In this document: in pieces, positions 36,792 through 46,945 of the stretch | Layout: each line of letters begins with the position of its first letter | Position numbering within the stretch: the first letter of the stretch is position 1 | Assembly: GCA_029204225.1 (NCBI GenBank) | Contig: CM055101.1 | Location: 60,219,715 to 60,283,714, forward strand | Length of the DNA stretch: 64,000 bases | Direction: 5' to 3' | DNA from: Diphasiastrum complanatum | Taxonomy: Eukaryota; Streptophyta; Lycopodiopsida; Lycopodiales; Lycopodiaceae | Program-made: the position numbers and the translations under genes | The notes under the pieces: model-generated | The model's database searches: none | Told to the model about the DNA's origin: nothing | Seen by the model: the letters and a program-made list of their open reading frames with translations, nothing else

Positions 36792-36995
36792 AACCTCCAA
36801 ACATAGTGAGCCGACGTGCTAATCAAAACAATTAAAAAAAAAATTGCAACCTTTAAAGATAGCATGTCGACGTGCTATATGAAATGAGAAAAAAAATTGG
36901 CAGCCTCCAAACCTAGCACGCTGGCGTGCACGGTGAGACAGTCCATAAAAAAAAAAATTGTAGCCTCCAAATCGTGCACGCCGGCGTGCTAGGTT
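36792..36995 (+). repeat. Tandem repeat with palindromic GCACGCCGGCGTGC core
   Basis: Four units start at about 36792, 36848, 36901 and 36961 (period 53-60). Each is 'acctccaaa' plus a CG-rich palindromic core plus an A-run. The last core, 36976-36989, is a perfect 14-bp palindrome. The third (36916-36929) has a single central mismatch, and the first two are more eroded. Confidence 0.75.
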
Positions 36996-36999
36996 TGTC

Positions 37000-37390
37000 G
37001 CCATCGCCCTCACTCATGATAATTTCTGATCAAGTTGATGTTGTTCAGGAGGAAACTGAAGATGAAAAGATAGAGGATGTATTATTAAAAGCAAATAATC
37101 ACTTAAATTATCTAATCAAATAGATTATTAAGTAATAGACCATACAGAATATTTGTAATAATATTATTAAATCATACTTTGACTTTGTAATAATTATAAT
37201 AATCTACTTTTAATAGTGTATAATTTTAAAGCAAATAATCTGACAGTGTATTATTTTTTGTGAAAATTATTTTTGTGAAAGATTGCAAGTTTTATGCTAA
37301 ACAATCAGAATTATTTTATAGTATTTGAAAGCTTTATAACTCACCTTTATAATTCCAACAAATAACGCTACACCTCAAATAGATTATTTA
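37000..37390 (+). repeat. AT-rich repeat family, copy 1
   Basis: Shares long stretches with 45551-45815 and 46740-46880. Marked by 'ttgatgttgttcaggagg', 'cttaaattatctaatc' and AATCTACTTTTAATAGTG. No coding capacity is evident apart from a short chance frame. Confidence 0.75.
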
Positions 37391-37428
37391 TTCTTTCAAA
37401 TAAATAATGATGCAACATCTCTCATTAT

Positions 37429-37743
37429 TAAAGGCTACCTGGAAGTCATCCAAAGTGCTTGGGATCGTAGCTCAGTCTTTAAGATCCTGCCACCACGAAT
37501 ATGCCTTTCTGCGTAAAAACATGATGGCCGTCAAAATTTACGGGCTATCTGGTAGATCGTGCATGGAAAAATGCGAGTCCATCGATCTAATTGGGCTAAC
37601 ACCACATAGGATTGAATATTGTTTGAATGATTTTAATATATGTGGAGAGCACACATATATTAAATACTCCCGTGTGGCTTAACATCACAAATTACAAAAT
37701 GGCAACAATGTCTACTACTGGTGTGATGGTGTGGATAGATGTT
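37429..37743 (-). repeat. Left arm of a ~315-bp inverted repeat (gypsy gag, antisense)
   Basis: Reverse complement of 38665-38980 with about 95% identity by eye; the arms are separated by 921 bp. The arm is derived from a Ty3/gypsy gag gene and lies in antisense on the plus strand. Confidence 0.85.
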
Positions 37744-38340
37744 CAGAATTAAATGAGTGAAGCAACAACCAACTATTCAACATTTTGGGAGATAAGCATC
37801 ATAGTACCATCAGGAGACTGAAACAATCGTGAAACATGTGCGGTCCAGCGAAGTGGACAAAATGCAGGTTCCATAAAACTTTGTCGCACTTTTAATCGTC
37901 GATTTTTATAAATGGGTTGTTTGTTCAAAAGATAGAGTCTTGCTTGACTAGCAGTGCAGTATCGTGAGATTGTTTAAGAAAAATATGATTTTCCATGTAT
38001 GCTTTGCTTTATCCTCATCCTTGGAAAGAGACAGGAAACACATGCCTTGTAGTTTTTTTGCACTCTTAAAAAAAAAGGACCAAAAAAAAGTTGTGTGGCT
38101 CGCTCCCCAGCCCCATCCGCTCACGGAGGGGGTTGGGGAGCGATATACACACCATTTCTATCAATCCTTCATTTCGATGGAGCATGCCTGCGGTGGCTAT
38201 TGTGGTCCTTCCAATAGAGATTTTTTAAAGCTTATTTTGGGAATCCTAGAAACCCTTAAGAAACTATGAGGATAATTAAGCACATAGTCAGCTGGTGAAT
38301 ATCTTCGACTCAACTAGATTATACAACTTATAAGCTTTAT
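37744..38340. other. Spacer of the inverted repeat, with GC hairpin
   Basis: Non-coding apart from an unrecognised 101-codon plus-strand frame (37964-38269). It holds an imperfect GC-rich hairpin at 38101-38142: CGCTCCCCAGCCCC pairs with GGGGTTGGGGAGCG allowing one G-U pair. Confidence 0.5.
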
Positions 38341-38592
38341 CTAAAGTAGTGTACCTGATGAAAATATATTTGATACTCTAGAAGTCGTACTTCTTCCTAC
38401 TGACTTGCAAAATTGCCCATATGCAATACATCCAGAAACTTGTAAGTTCGATAATGATGGTTTGAACCCTGTCCAAACATCATATGGTGTTTTGTTTAAG
38501 AGACCTTTAGTCAAACATCCATTCTGGATATAAGATATAGTGGAAACAACTTCAGCCCGAAAGGACTTCGGTAGTGTGGCATGAGCAAGCAT
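38341..38592 (-). pseudogene. Copia integrase C-terminal fragment
   Basis: The minus-strand frame reads MLAHATLPKSFRAEVV, LNKTPYDVWTGFKPSLSN and SGCIAYGQF. This is the standard end of the Copia integrase core, with the W-x-E motif changed to RAE. About 80 codons remain. The protease part of perhaps the same element lies at 39424-39717, with gypsy sequence between. Confidence 0.8.
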
Positions 38593-38664
38593 ACACTTGG
38601 CCGATTCGACTAAAACCAGCTGAGTGGGTTATTTAATAATCTACTTTTAATAGTGTAGACATTA

Positions 38665-39330
38665 AACATCTCTCCACACCATCACACTAGTAGTAGACAT
38701 TGTTGCCATTTTGTAATTTGTGATGTTAAGCCACACGGGAGTATTTAATATATGTGTGCTCTCCACATATATTAAAATCATTCAAACAATATTCAATCGT
38801 ATGTGGTGTTAGCCCAATTAGATCGATGGACTCGCATTTTTCCATGCACGATCTACCAGTTAGCCCGCAAATTTTGACGGCCATCATGTTTTTACGTGGA
38901 AAGGCATATTCGTGGTGGCAGGATCTTAAAGACTGAGCTACGGTCCCAAGCACTTTGGATGACTTCCAGGTAGCCTTTAAGGCTGCCTTCATGCCTGTCC
39001 TGGACGATTTTGAATATTATCGTCGATTTGCCACCTTGCAAATGGGGACGAACCCCCTAGATGTCTATTTGCAAGACTTCCAAGAGGCTGCTTCACAGTT
39101 TTTTAACAGCATAGACGACGTTCTTCTTAAGCTCCATTTTATTTTGGGCTTGTCCAAGGCATATCAGTTGGAGGTACGTCGTAATCAGCCACAGTCCTTA
39201 GAGGATGTTGTGCGTTTCGCTCAAATTTTGTGTCAACTAGTCAATGGAACATATGCTTCGTGCATATGTTTCCAGACGACAATCAGATTGGGAAAAGAAT
39301 CCCCCAGTGGTTGAGTTCGCATACAATAGT
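38665..39330 (+). pseudogene. Ty3/gypsy gag fused to integrase fragment (deletion derivative)
   Basis: The plus strand encodes a gypsy gag capsid piece: ILTAIMFLRGKAYSWWQDL, a stop, then DDFQVAFKAAFMP and LQMGTNPLDVYLQDFQEAA. At about 39241 it runs straight into an integrase segment (MEHMLRAYV, SDWEKNPPVVEFAYNS) from near the other end of pol. Protease, RT and RNase H are missing. The first 316 bp also form the right arm of the inverted repeat. Confidence 0.8.
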
Positions 39331-39423
39331 ATGAAGCATTTTGCCACTATTTCTAGTCCTTTTAATATCTATCAATTCTTGAGTCTGATTGGCTTGTTCG
39401 ATTCGAGTTCGAATGTTCAAGTG

Positions 39424-39717
39424 CTACAAATTTCCTTCTCTGTTGCCTTTAGCAACTAGGTTATCAAAATCCTCCTCGAACAGTTTACAAGAGTTCTTTG
39501 TGAAGATTACTGACATGCCTGTATCGACTATCTTAGCTACAGATAGAAGATCTTTGTCAAGAGTAGGGACATAGAGGACTTTCTCCAGTTGCTTGTCACC
39601 CTGATTTGTGTCCAGCCATAATACACCAGTTCCATCAACTACGTGTTTAGAGCCGTCTCCAAGTATAATGAATCTCGAAAAATTCGTCTTCTTGTACTTA
39701 GATAAAATTTGTTTCAA
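39424..39717 (-). pseudogene. Copia protease / gag-pre-integrase fragment
   Basis: The minus-strand frame contains FIILGDGSKHVVDGTGVL and LEKVLYVPTLDKDLLSVAKIV. These match the region between the Copia aspartic protease and integrase zinc domain. The protease DTGA/DSGA motif is not included. Confidence 0.75.
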
Positions 39718-40603
39718 GGAAACAAAATGTGAAAGTGTCTAATTTGTAAATAATCCACTCAGTAGATTACACAAAAAATTAGATTATTTGCTTTAATACA
39801 CTTTAATAATTTAATTAATTATTACATTATATATATTAATTAAGAACATTATCAACTACTTGTTTCATTTTTCGTCTACAATCAATAACACTCACCTATT
39901 CCATTTTTTTTCCAGAAATGTATTTGTTCTTTTGAGTAGCTTTTCTATTGAAGTTTTTGTTTTTGTTTTCCATTAAAGACAACATGAATAGAAGCTTGAT
40001 GATAGAAAGCGTTATTTAAATTCTTTGCTTTCTAATATATTTTATTATGCACCTTAAATTCTTTAATGAAAGTCCACTTGTCATTGCCTTGATCTTTCAC
40101 GTTAGATTCAATTGCAACACATAAACTCATATATAGTGTTGCAAGCTTTAGAAGTAAGAAGCTTTGCATAAAATCATTTTTAGTAGTCCACTAATGAGCA
40201 AGTTGAATATTTTTTAACTTCGTTTGTACTTATTATCGTTGAGTCATGGATTACTTCAATAAGGATGCTTTTAAACAAGTTTGATGGAATACAAAGTTGG
40301 AGTAGTTGGTTCATTTTCTTAAGAACTATTTAGCATCTATTGTGACGTTGATACATGGCATCATTTAGAAGTCTTGGGTTTTGGTATCATTTCTCGTTGA
40401 AACTTTATTATTTATAGCTAGGTTCCTTATGAAAGTAATAAAAAATGTTTTGATGCAGTTGGGTTTAGAAAGATTTTAGTTGAAGCTTGATGTGCATCTT
40501 GAAAAACATAGATAGAACCAAATTCATATACAATTCAAAATGAAACATTTTCTTAAGAAGAAAATGATGCTTTACTATATTTTAATATATATAGATTATA
40601 GTG
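39718..40603. other. AT-rich non-coding stretch
   Basis: Starts with a short relative of the AT-rich repeat family ('aataatccactcagtagatta' type, 39745-39770). No gene recognised. Confidence 0.45.
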
Positions 40604-40760
40604 TCACGCGTGAGCTGCCCGACATCCTACGCTTTCCTAAAAGGGGGGTTGTGTGCCATGGTGCCCCCGAGCTGTTGCGCCCCCAATTTTGCTAGCGGCT
40701 CGGGGGGTGGAAGAGAGAGAAGGGAGGGAGCCCATTCTCTCTCTTCATCGCATGCCCCCG
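40604..40760. repeat. GC-rich island with hairpin
   Basis: GC-rich block in AT-rich surroundings, containing the stem CCCCCGAGC (40664-40672) with GCTCGGGGG (40698-40706). No coding assignment. Confidence 0.6.
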
Positions 40761-42620
40761 TGCATGCACACAGACACCATCGACCACCCGTCATCAACGG
40801 GCACACTTCGTTAGTCTATATTAATTAATAGAATAGTGTTTTACTCACGGTGCCCACGTAACATGTCCATTTACTACATTTATTGCATGTCACATCATCC
40901 ATTTACTACATGCATAGATGCAGCTCCTTTTTCGAGCTCCGCCTCGTCGTCTTGGCTGCTGTTTCTTTTTTAGCGCTACCATGTTTCTTGATTTGAAGGT
41001 GGATCGCAAATTTTCTCATGCATCGTATTCAAGGACTAGCAGAGATCAAGAGGTCATCTAAATTTCATTCGAACTTCTAACCTGAATTCCACTGTGAAGA
41101 GGTCAGTGGTCATTCACACATCTCGTAGTACTGTGAGTTGATAGGCAATGTTGGTGACGTCTCAAAGTTGATCGTAAGCAGCTCAGAGTTCAGACATTAC
41201 TCTTTATTGTCAATCGAAAGGCGATTTAAGAGACAACTTTTCTGCTTAATAGGAAAACTGTTTCTGCTGGCACTGCTCATGTTTCTTGATTTGAAGGTGG
41301 ATCGTAGGTTTTCTCATGCAGGTTTAACAAATTCTACAGCTGAGCTCTGTGCACCTATATTATCCTTGAGCCTTAAGATTCAAGCACAACCTAGTTTGGC
41401 TCAATCACATAGGATCTTTTTCTGAAGATTGTTGTCCTAAACTATAGCATCTATTGCACTCCTTGCCTTGATGATGTGATCATATCCAATCATCACTGAC
41501 TTTAGACTTAAAAATATCAAGCCTCTTTTCATTGTTGTACTGTGAGTTTATCAGAAATGTTAACACATGTGAATCGTAAGCATTTTAAGCATTACTTTAT
41601 ATTAACTTATATTTCAAATAAAAGGCCATAATTAATCAATCTGTCAATGAAAAGACATTTTTTTAAATTTCTTTTTGCTTGAAAGGTAATATCCACTGCT
41701 GTTTGTTCAAACTCATCCCCATGCCATCTCAAAATCTGCAGCCAGTTGAGGAATTAAAAAGTTAACTGATTCTGTAGTTGAGCTCTGTGCACCTGTATTA
41801 TCCTTGAGCTTTAAGATGCAAGCACAACCTAGTTCGGCTCAATCACATAGGATCTTTTTCTGAAAATTGTTGTCCTAAATTGTAGCGTCTATTGCACCCT
41901 TTGCCTAGATGATGTGATCATATCCAATCATCACTAACTTTAGACTTAAAAACATCAAACCTCTTTGCATTGTTTATAGGAAAATGTGTTCCAAACTTTG
42001 GAGCAATTTGTAAAATTACTAAATAAGGTCAACCTTTCCATGGTATGATGGCATGTTTTTGAAGTAGACATTGAAATGGTTTGCATTGAGGAGTGTTGTC
42101 GATGAACTTATCATCAATGGATCAAGCACGCACTCACCAATCCCTGGCCTATCTGGAGGCTGAGGCATTTTACGTCCAGTGACAAGTCATGAATTTGACT
42201 GAACAAATCTCTTGTTTAACACTTATGCAAAAACGAATCAAAACTAAGACCTCTACTAATAAGAAGAGTCACATAGGATGATCTGAATTTTGTAGTGTGA
42301 GATTATATCTTGTTAACAATTAAGATCAGTGTATACGCATCTAAGTTGACTCGCGACATACTACAACAATTCTTCATGGAAAAAAATGCATAAGAGGTCT
42401 ATTATGAAAGGATTCACATGGCCAAATATGGTACTACAGAATACGATGCTTAAACCTCACAGAAAATGGAGTTTATTAAATGACGTCCAACATGGACACT
42501 GGGTTTAGCAAGTATCTATATGTGACCAGCAATCCAAGAGAAGAAGTCTTCTCTAAGATTGTTTCTTACTTTCTAATTGAAGATGAAAGCAAAGACACAG
42601 CAAAACATTGTCAAACTTAC
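40761..42620. repeat. Non-coding region with direct repeats
   Basis: A ~195-bp block starting GAGCTCTGTGCACCT occurs at 41341 and again, about 90% identical, at 41780. A ~42-bp block ('catgtttcttgatttgaagg') occurs at 40980 and 41278. No open frame of note; the repeats do not resemble any element I know. Confidence 0.55.
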
Positions 42621-42796
42621 TAAAGGGTGTCCCTTTTCATCCAAAATATATATTGTGCAGCCCATTGCAGGAGTACTAAAAGTAGCAAGTGCTTGTGCTT
42701 GCAACAAAGAGCCTGTTGCAAATGCCCCTCCAATTTCTGTGCCCCCACAATATTCGATGACTGGCTTAAAACTTGCACGCCCCATAAGCAATCGAG
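42621..42796 (-). pseudogene. Isolated exon of an acyl-activating enzyme (AAE17/AAE18-like)
   Basis: A 176-nt minus-strand exon with an AG acceptor (42798-42797) and GT donor (42620-42619). It encodes LMGRASFKPVIEYCGGTEIG, then TGSLLQAQALATFSTPAMGC and DEKGHPL. This is the adenylate-forming (ANL) superfamily region around motif A5, including the conserved YCGGTE, and it resembles plant peroxisomal AAE17/18. No other exon of this ~720-residue enzyme is found in the flanking kilobases. It is either a lone captured or duplicated exon, or part of a gene with introns larger than I could trace. Confidence 0.75.
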
Positions 42797-43609
42797 CTAG
42801 CAAATCACATAATTATGCATGTAGGCTGTAGCTACAGACAAGGTAGCCACAAGCTTGAGATAGAAACTTACATAAAACAAGTAATAAGGCTCCAAATATA
42901 GATTGATGGGTTTGGGAAAACTAGCTCCAAATTCAAATATTCTACAACTACAACTGCTATAAAGAATATTGTGATTTTAATATACCTTCCCATTTTGGTT
43001 AATGGCTTTTGTAACCATCGACTCTTAGGTATTTAAATTTTTCCTATGTTGATTTAACCGTCAATATATCAAACTTCCAAAAAACTTTAATTTCGCTGTC
43101 TTTTAGGGCTATTTATCGAGTTTCTATAGTTGTGCGGATTATGAGGTACAAAATACCTTAAACATTGTAATATTACAGATGTTACTCCCAACCATCGGAG
43201 AAGTTAGAAAGTCATGTGATATCAAGTCATGTCAGAAATGTGGTCAAAAAATCATGTATGTTTTTCAAGCTTATTATAGGTCTAATATGTCCCTATGCTC
43301 GAAACATTATACTCATATTAACGTATCTCTTGTCTTGATATTTACACGAAACAAGTAGTGTGCAATGTTACACCAATAAAGAGAAGCCTCATAGTTCGGG
43401 ATTAGCCAAAAAAAAAATATACATGATGTTCGAATGACCCCCCAATCTCTCTCTCTCTCTCTCTCTCTCCCCCCCCCCCCCTTGGAACTGATTTACAGGT
43501 TTAAGGGCATTTTCACATCATGCACTAAGGTTGTAGCAACAATGTACATGATCTTGGATGATGTAGATCTACAAGGGTTAATCAAGAGAGAGCCATAGAT
43601 GAGGAGGTG
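42797..43609. other. Non-coding, with a CT/poly-C tract
   Basis: No gene recognised. A (CT)n tract at about 43446-43468 runs directly into a C homopolymer of about a dozen bases. Confidence 0.5.
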
Positions 43610-43716
43610 GAGCTGCAAATGGAAATTATGTTGGAGCTAGAAATGGAGATGGAGTTTATGCTAGATCTGGAGATGGAGTTTATGCATCTGGAGCTGGAGT
43701 TGGAGCTGGAGAAAAT
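43610..43716 (+). repeat. Short purine-rich coding-like repeat (GGAGNT)n
   Basis: Repeats of the hexamer type GGAGCT/GGAGTT/GGAGAT. In one frame they read as Gly-rich (GDGVYARSGDGVYASGAG). No start codon with credible context or domain is attached. Confidence 0.4.
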
Positions 43717-45059
43717 TACTTTTTCGCTTTTTATGTTTTTTCGTGTATGTGTTTATGTTCAGAGCGCCCATCACCCGTAGGCTAGGAGTTCTTTCACTCT
43801 CATATGTTTACAACATCGAAGAAACCATAGGCATTTGTGTGCAATGGCCTCTCCCGTGTACCAACCTCTGTAAATAATGTTAGTATTTTTTGATGTTTAT
43901 GTTTTTAATTTGTTTGTGTATGCGTATAAGGTAAAGTGCGGGCAATGCTTGACAAATATGTGTATCCAAGGTTGGATATATCAATGTATATCTAATGTAT
44001 CCATACACATCAAATCCCCTATCTCCTGTTGGGCACCAGTGGTGCACCACACAAAATATGTACATTACAATACAAAGTGGGAACTCATTCCATATGCAAA
44101 CAAGTAAATAAGTGTGTAACGTATACAATTGTAACGGTAAAAAGTGGGTTGCATGAACTGCAAAACTATCGAAAACCATATGAGTACACGGTCACAACCT
44201 GTAGAACCCGTAGTGGGCCTAGAAGTCTAAAACCTAATGTGTAGGCAACCTACTGATATCGTTTTGAGGCAATTAAAAATATTTCATCTCATATGCCCAC
44301 AAGTCCAAGAATCTAATTTACACTGTCTACAAAACTTTGATATCAATGTAATTTATGATGACACTGTCTGATTTGTAATTACAAGAATCTTTCACAAGAA
44401 AATAATCTATTTGTTATTTAATAATCCAGCACGAGTGGGTTCTAGATTATTAATCTTATTAAAGTGTATCTACTTTTAAAAAATTTGTACTATTTTTGTG
44501 TGGCATTCTATCTGAAGTTGTTTTTATGAACTCCCAAATTGCTTCCTTGTCTATAGTAACATGTCCATGTTTTCTGTAATTTTCCACATTACCATGCATC
44601 CCTTGCATTGCACCCCTTTTTTATAGATATTTATATCTAAAAAATGAAGCTCTAGAAATACCGTGAATAATCCACCAAGCTTTCTCACAAATACCTCTTC
44701 CGTTATACATCATTTTTCTAGTTCCCATTGGTGCTGATGAAAATGAATCAAATACAAATGTTAGTCAATCGTTATGTCCTTGCCCATAATAGTTCACGCG
44801 AGACTCGAGAACTTCTTTGCAACTTGCTATTTGGCAACACTGCCCTTTGCAACAATCAATTGTGGAGACTGCCATGACACTAGAAATACCACATACCTTT
44901 ATTTTTTCTTTGCTTCCATTGCCATGCATTGTAGCGTGTCCTTGCCTCATATTATTTGCTTTTAATAAATCATGCACTATTAAAAGTAGATTATTATATA
45001 TTACAATTACATTCTTGCTGCATCAGGAAGGCCATGGATCTGCAATATTCGGCACTTTC
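43717..45059. other. Non-coding stretch with repeat-family fragments
   Basis: No gene recognised. Short relatives of the AT-rich family are near 44400-44490 (with GAGTGGGTTCTAGATTATT) and 44960-44995 (inverted AATCTACTTTTAATAGTG). Confidence 0.4.
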
Positions 45060-45545
45060 CTACACGTATAGATCGGCACTCGACTTGTATTTGTGCCCGA
45101 AGTCTAGTAACCGTAGCCTCAGATCATCCGGGGAGGTTCTCTCTGTAATTCCCGGAATGACTAGCCAGTTTACTAACTCCACTTGAGGCTTTTCCACTGG
45201 CCATGGGTTTTTGCGTTTGAGCGGCATGTAAAAAGGATCCACTCACTTCCATGTCGGTGCCCTCAAATATTCCTGGAGTCGCCTGCTATCCTTCAGCACT
45301 TTGCTCCGCCATTCTGGCTGCAGTTGTAGTGCGGCAACGATCTCGACCCTGGTGGAGTATTGGCTTTGATAGATGTCTTCTTTGCCGCCCCTCATATTGG
45401 GAGGGTATTTTCTTTCAAATCGCTCTGATTCCCTTGTATCAGCCAGTTTAGTTCTAGGCCGGTTAGGGGAAGTTGTCCTACGCGGCTGGGGCGGCCTTGC
45501 CAGATAATCATCAAGGGCCTTGGTGCCCGTGTCTTTCTCTTTTGC
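45060..45545 (-). other. GC-richer unidentified coding-like segment
   Basis: The minus strand has a 60-codon frame (PLKRKNPWPVEKPQVELVNW, PGITERTSPDDLRLRLLDFG), and upstream frames look coding but carry stops. GC content is clearly above the flanks, and both edges are sharp AT-rich repeat sequence. It resembles a gag-like or captured gene fragment, but I cannot name the family. Confidence 0.35.
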
Positions 45546-45550
45546 CCGCT

Positions 45551-45815
45551 CGCTTAAATTATCTAATCAAATAGATTATTAATTAATAGACCGTACAAAA
45601 TATTTGTAATAATATTATTAAATCATACTTTGACTTTGTGATAATTATAATAATCTACTTTTAATAGTGTATAAATAATCTGGCAGTGTATTATTTTTTG
45701 TGAAAATTATTATTGTGAAAGATTGCAAGCTTTATGCTAAACAATCAGAATTATTTTATAATATTTGAAAGCTTTATAGCTCGCCTTTATAATTTAAATA
45801 AATAATGCTACACCA
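45551..45815 (+). repeat. AT-rich repeat family, copy 2
   Basis: About 90% identical to 37096-37375, joined abruptly at 45551 to the GC-rich segment. Contains AATCTACTTTTAATAGTG. Confidence 0.8.
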
Positions 45816-46393
45816 AATCAAGATGTTGTCTTCTAAAATCCTATGACTACTAAACATTTTCTTTGACTATAATAGTTAGCCCATTCAATAAAGTGACACA
45901 TTGACAACAACAACAACAATAACACATTGATTAAATTTTCTTGATTTGTTGAGAATGTAGCTATCATTATTTTAAAAAATTAAAATTCATGAAGACTTCA
46001 TTGTAAGTTAGCACACATGTAGCTTTTTCCAAGAATTGTGCAAAAAATAGACCACTCAAGAAGATATAACTTCACAACTTCAAAATTTTCTATGGTCTCT
46101 TAAGATGTTATGTTGAGCTACATGAGGTCCATTTTTTCCAAAGATTAAGGTTTAAAATCTTAAATATATATATCACTAGTCATAATGCCAAGTGTTTAGT
46201 TTTTCTTTTATTATGAAGGCAACTCCACGAGCAGAAATCTCATATAAAATTTGAAGGAGATTTTTGTGAGCCTTCCCACCACAACTCTTATGTGGACATC
46301 TAGTAAAGAATTGACACAAAACATGGAAATCTGTGTGCATGTAGAGAGCCAATGTATGGGTGCCACATGCCACATGCACATTCTAGAAAAAAT
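45816..46393. other. Non-coding stretch
   Basis: AT-rich with a short (ACA)n run near 45905. No gene recognised. Confidence 0.4.
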
Positions 46394-46590
46394 TGCATGT
46401 GTGCGGTAATATGTCCTCATTAGCTGCCACATGCAGATTCACTTAGCAAAAAAATCTAGGAAAACAAGGTTAAAAAAATTGCAAAAGCAATAATTTGCAT
46501 GTGGTAATCTATCCTCATTAGCTGCCACATGCAAATTCACTTAGTAGATAATCCAAAAAACAAGGTTAAAAAAATGCGAAATCAAATTTT
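46394..46590 (+). repeat. ~100-bp tandem duplication
   Basis: Two adjacent units containing CCTCATTAGCTGCCACATGC, beginning at about 46394 and 46496. Confidence 0.7.
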
Positions 46591-46739
46591 TGCATTTGGC
46601 CATTATGCAGAAAAGACAATAAAACAACTGCTGATAATACCTTGGAAGAAATTAATAATGAAATCGACTCATTTTTTGAAGAAATAATAGGATGTTAATC
46701 CAGCTCATATGATGACGAAGCAAGAGATAAAGATGATGT

Positions 46740-46945
46740 CGCCATCAGCCTCACTCATGATAATTTCTCATCAAGTTGATGTTGTTCAGGAGGAAACTGA
46801 AGATGATGTATTATTAAAAGCAAATAATCACTTAAATTATCTAATCAAATAGATTATTAATTAATAGACCCACTTTAACAATTAGATGTATTAATAATCT
46901 TTTTTATTTAATTGTATTGAAAATTAGATTATTAATAATTCTGAG
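46740..46945 (+). repeat. AT-rich repeat family, copy 3
   Basis: 46740-46866 matches 37003-37130, including 'ttgatgttgttcaggagg' and 'cttaaattatctaatc'. It then ends near GAGTGGGTTACAAAATAATG, a phrase also seen near 38622 and 44423. Confidence 0.75.

Noticed and set aside
37407-37682. 91-codon plus-strand frame
   Set aside because: It is the antisense of gypsy gag in the left arm of the inverted repeat, as its near-identical antisense partner at 38726-38992 shows.
43610-43716. Gly-rich protein gene
   Set aside because: The repeat is short, lacks a supported start codon and signal peptide, and is explained by a purine-rich hexamer repeat.
45900-45930. Short direct repeats suggesting a CRISPR array
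   Set aside because: They are a simple ACA-type run; no regular spacer structure exists anywhere in the window, and the genome is eukaryotic.
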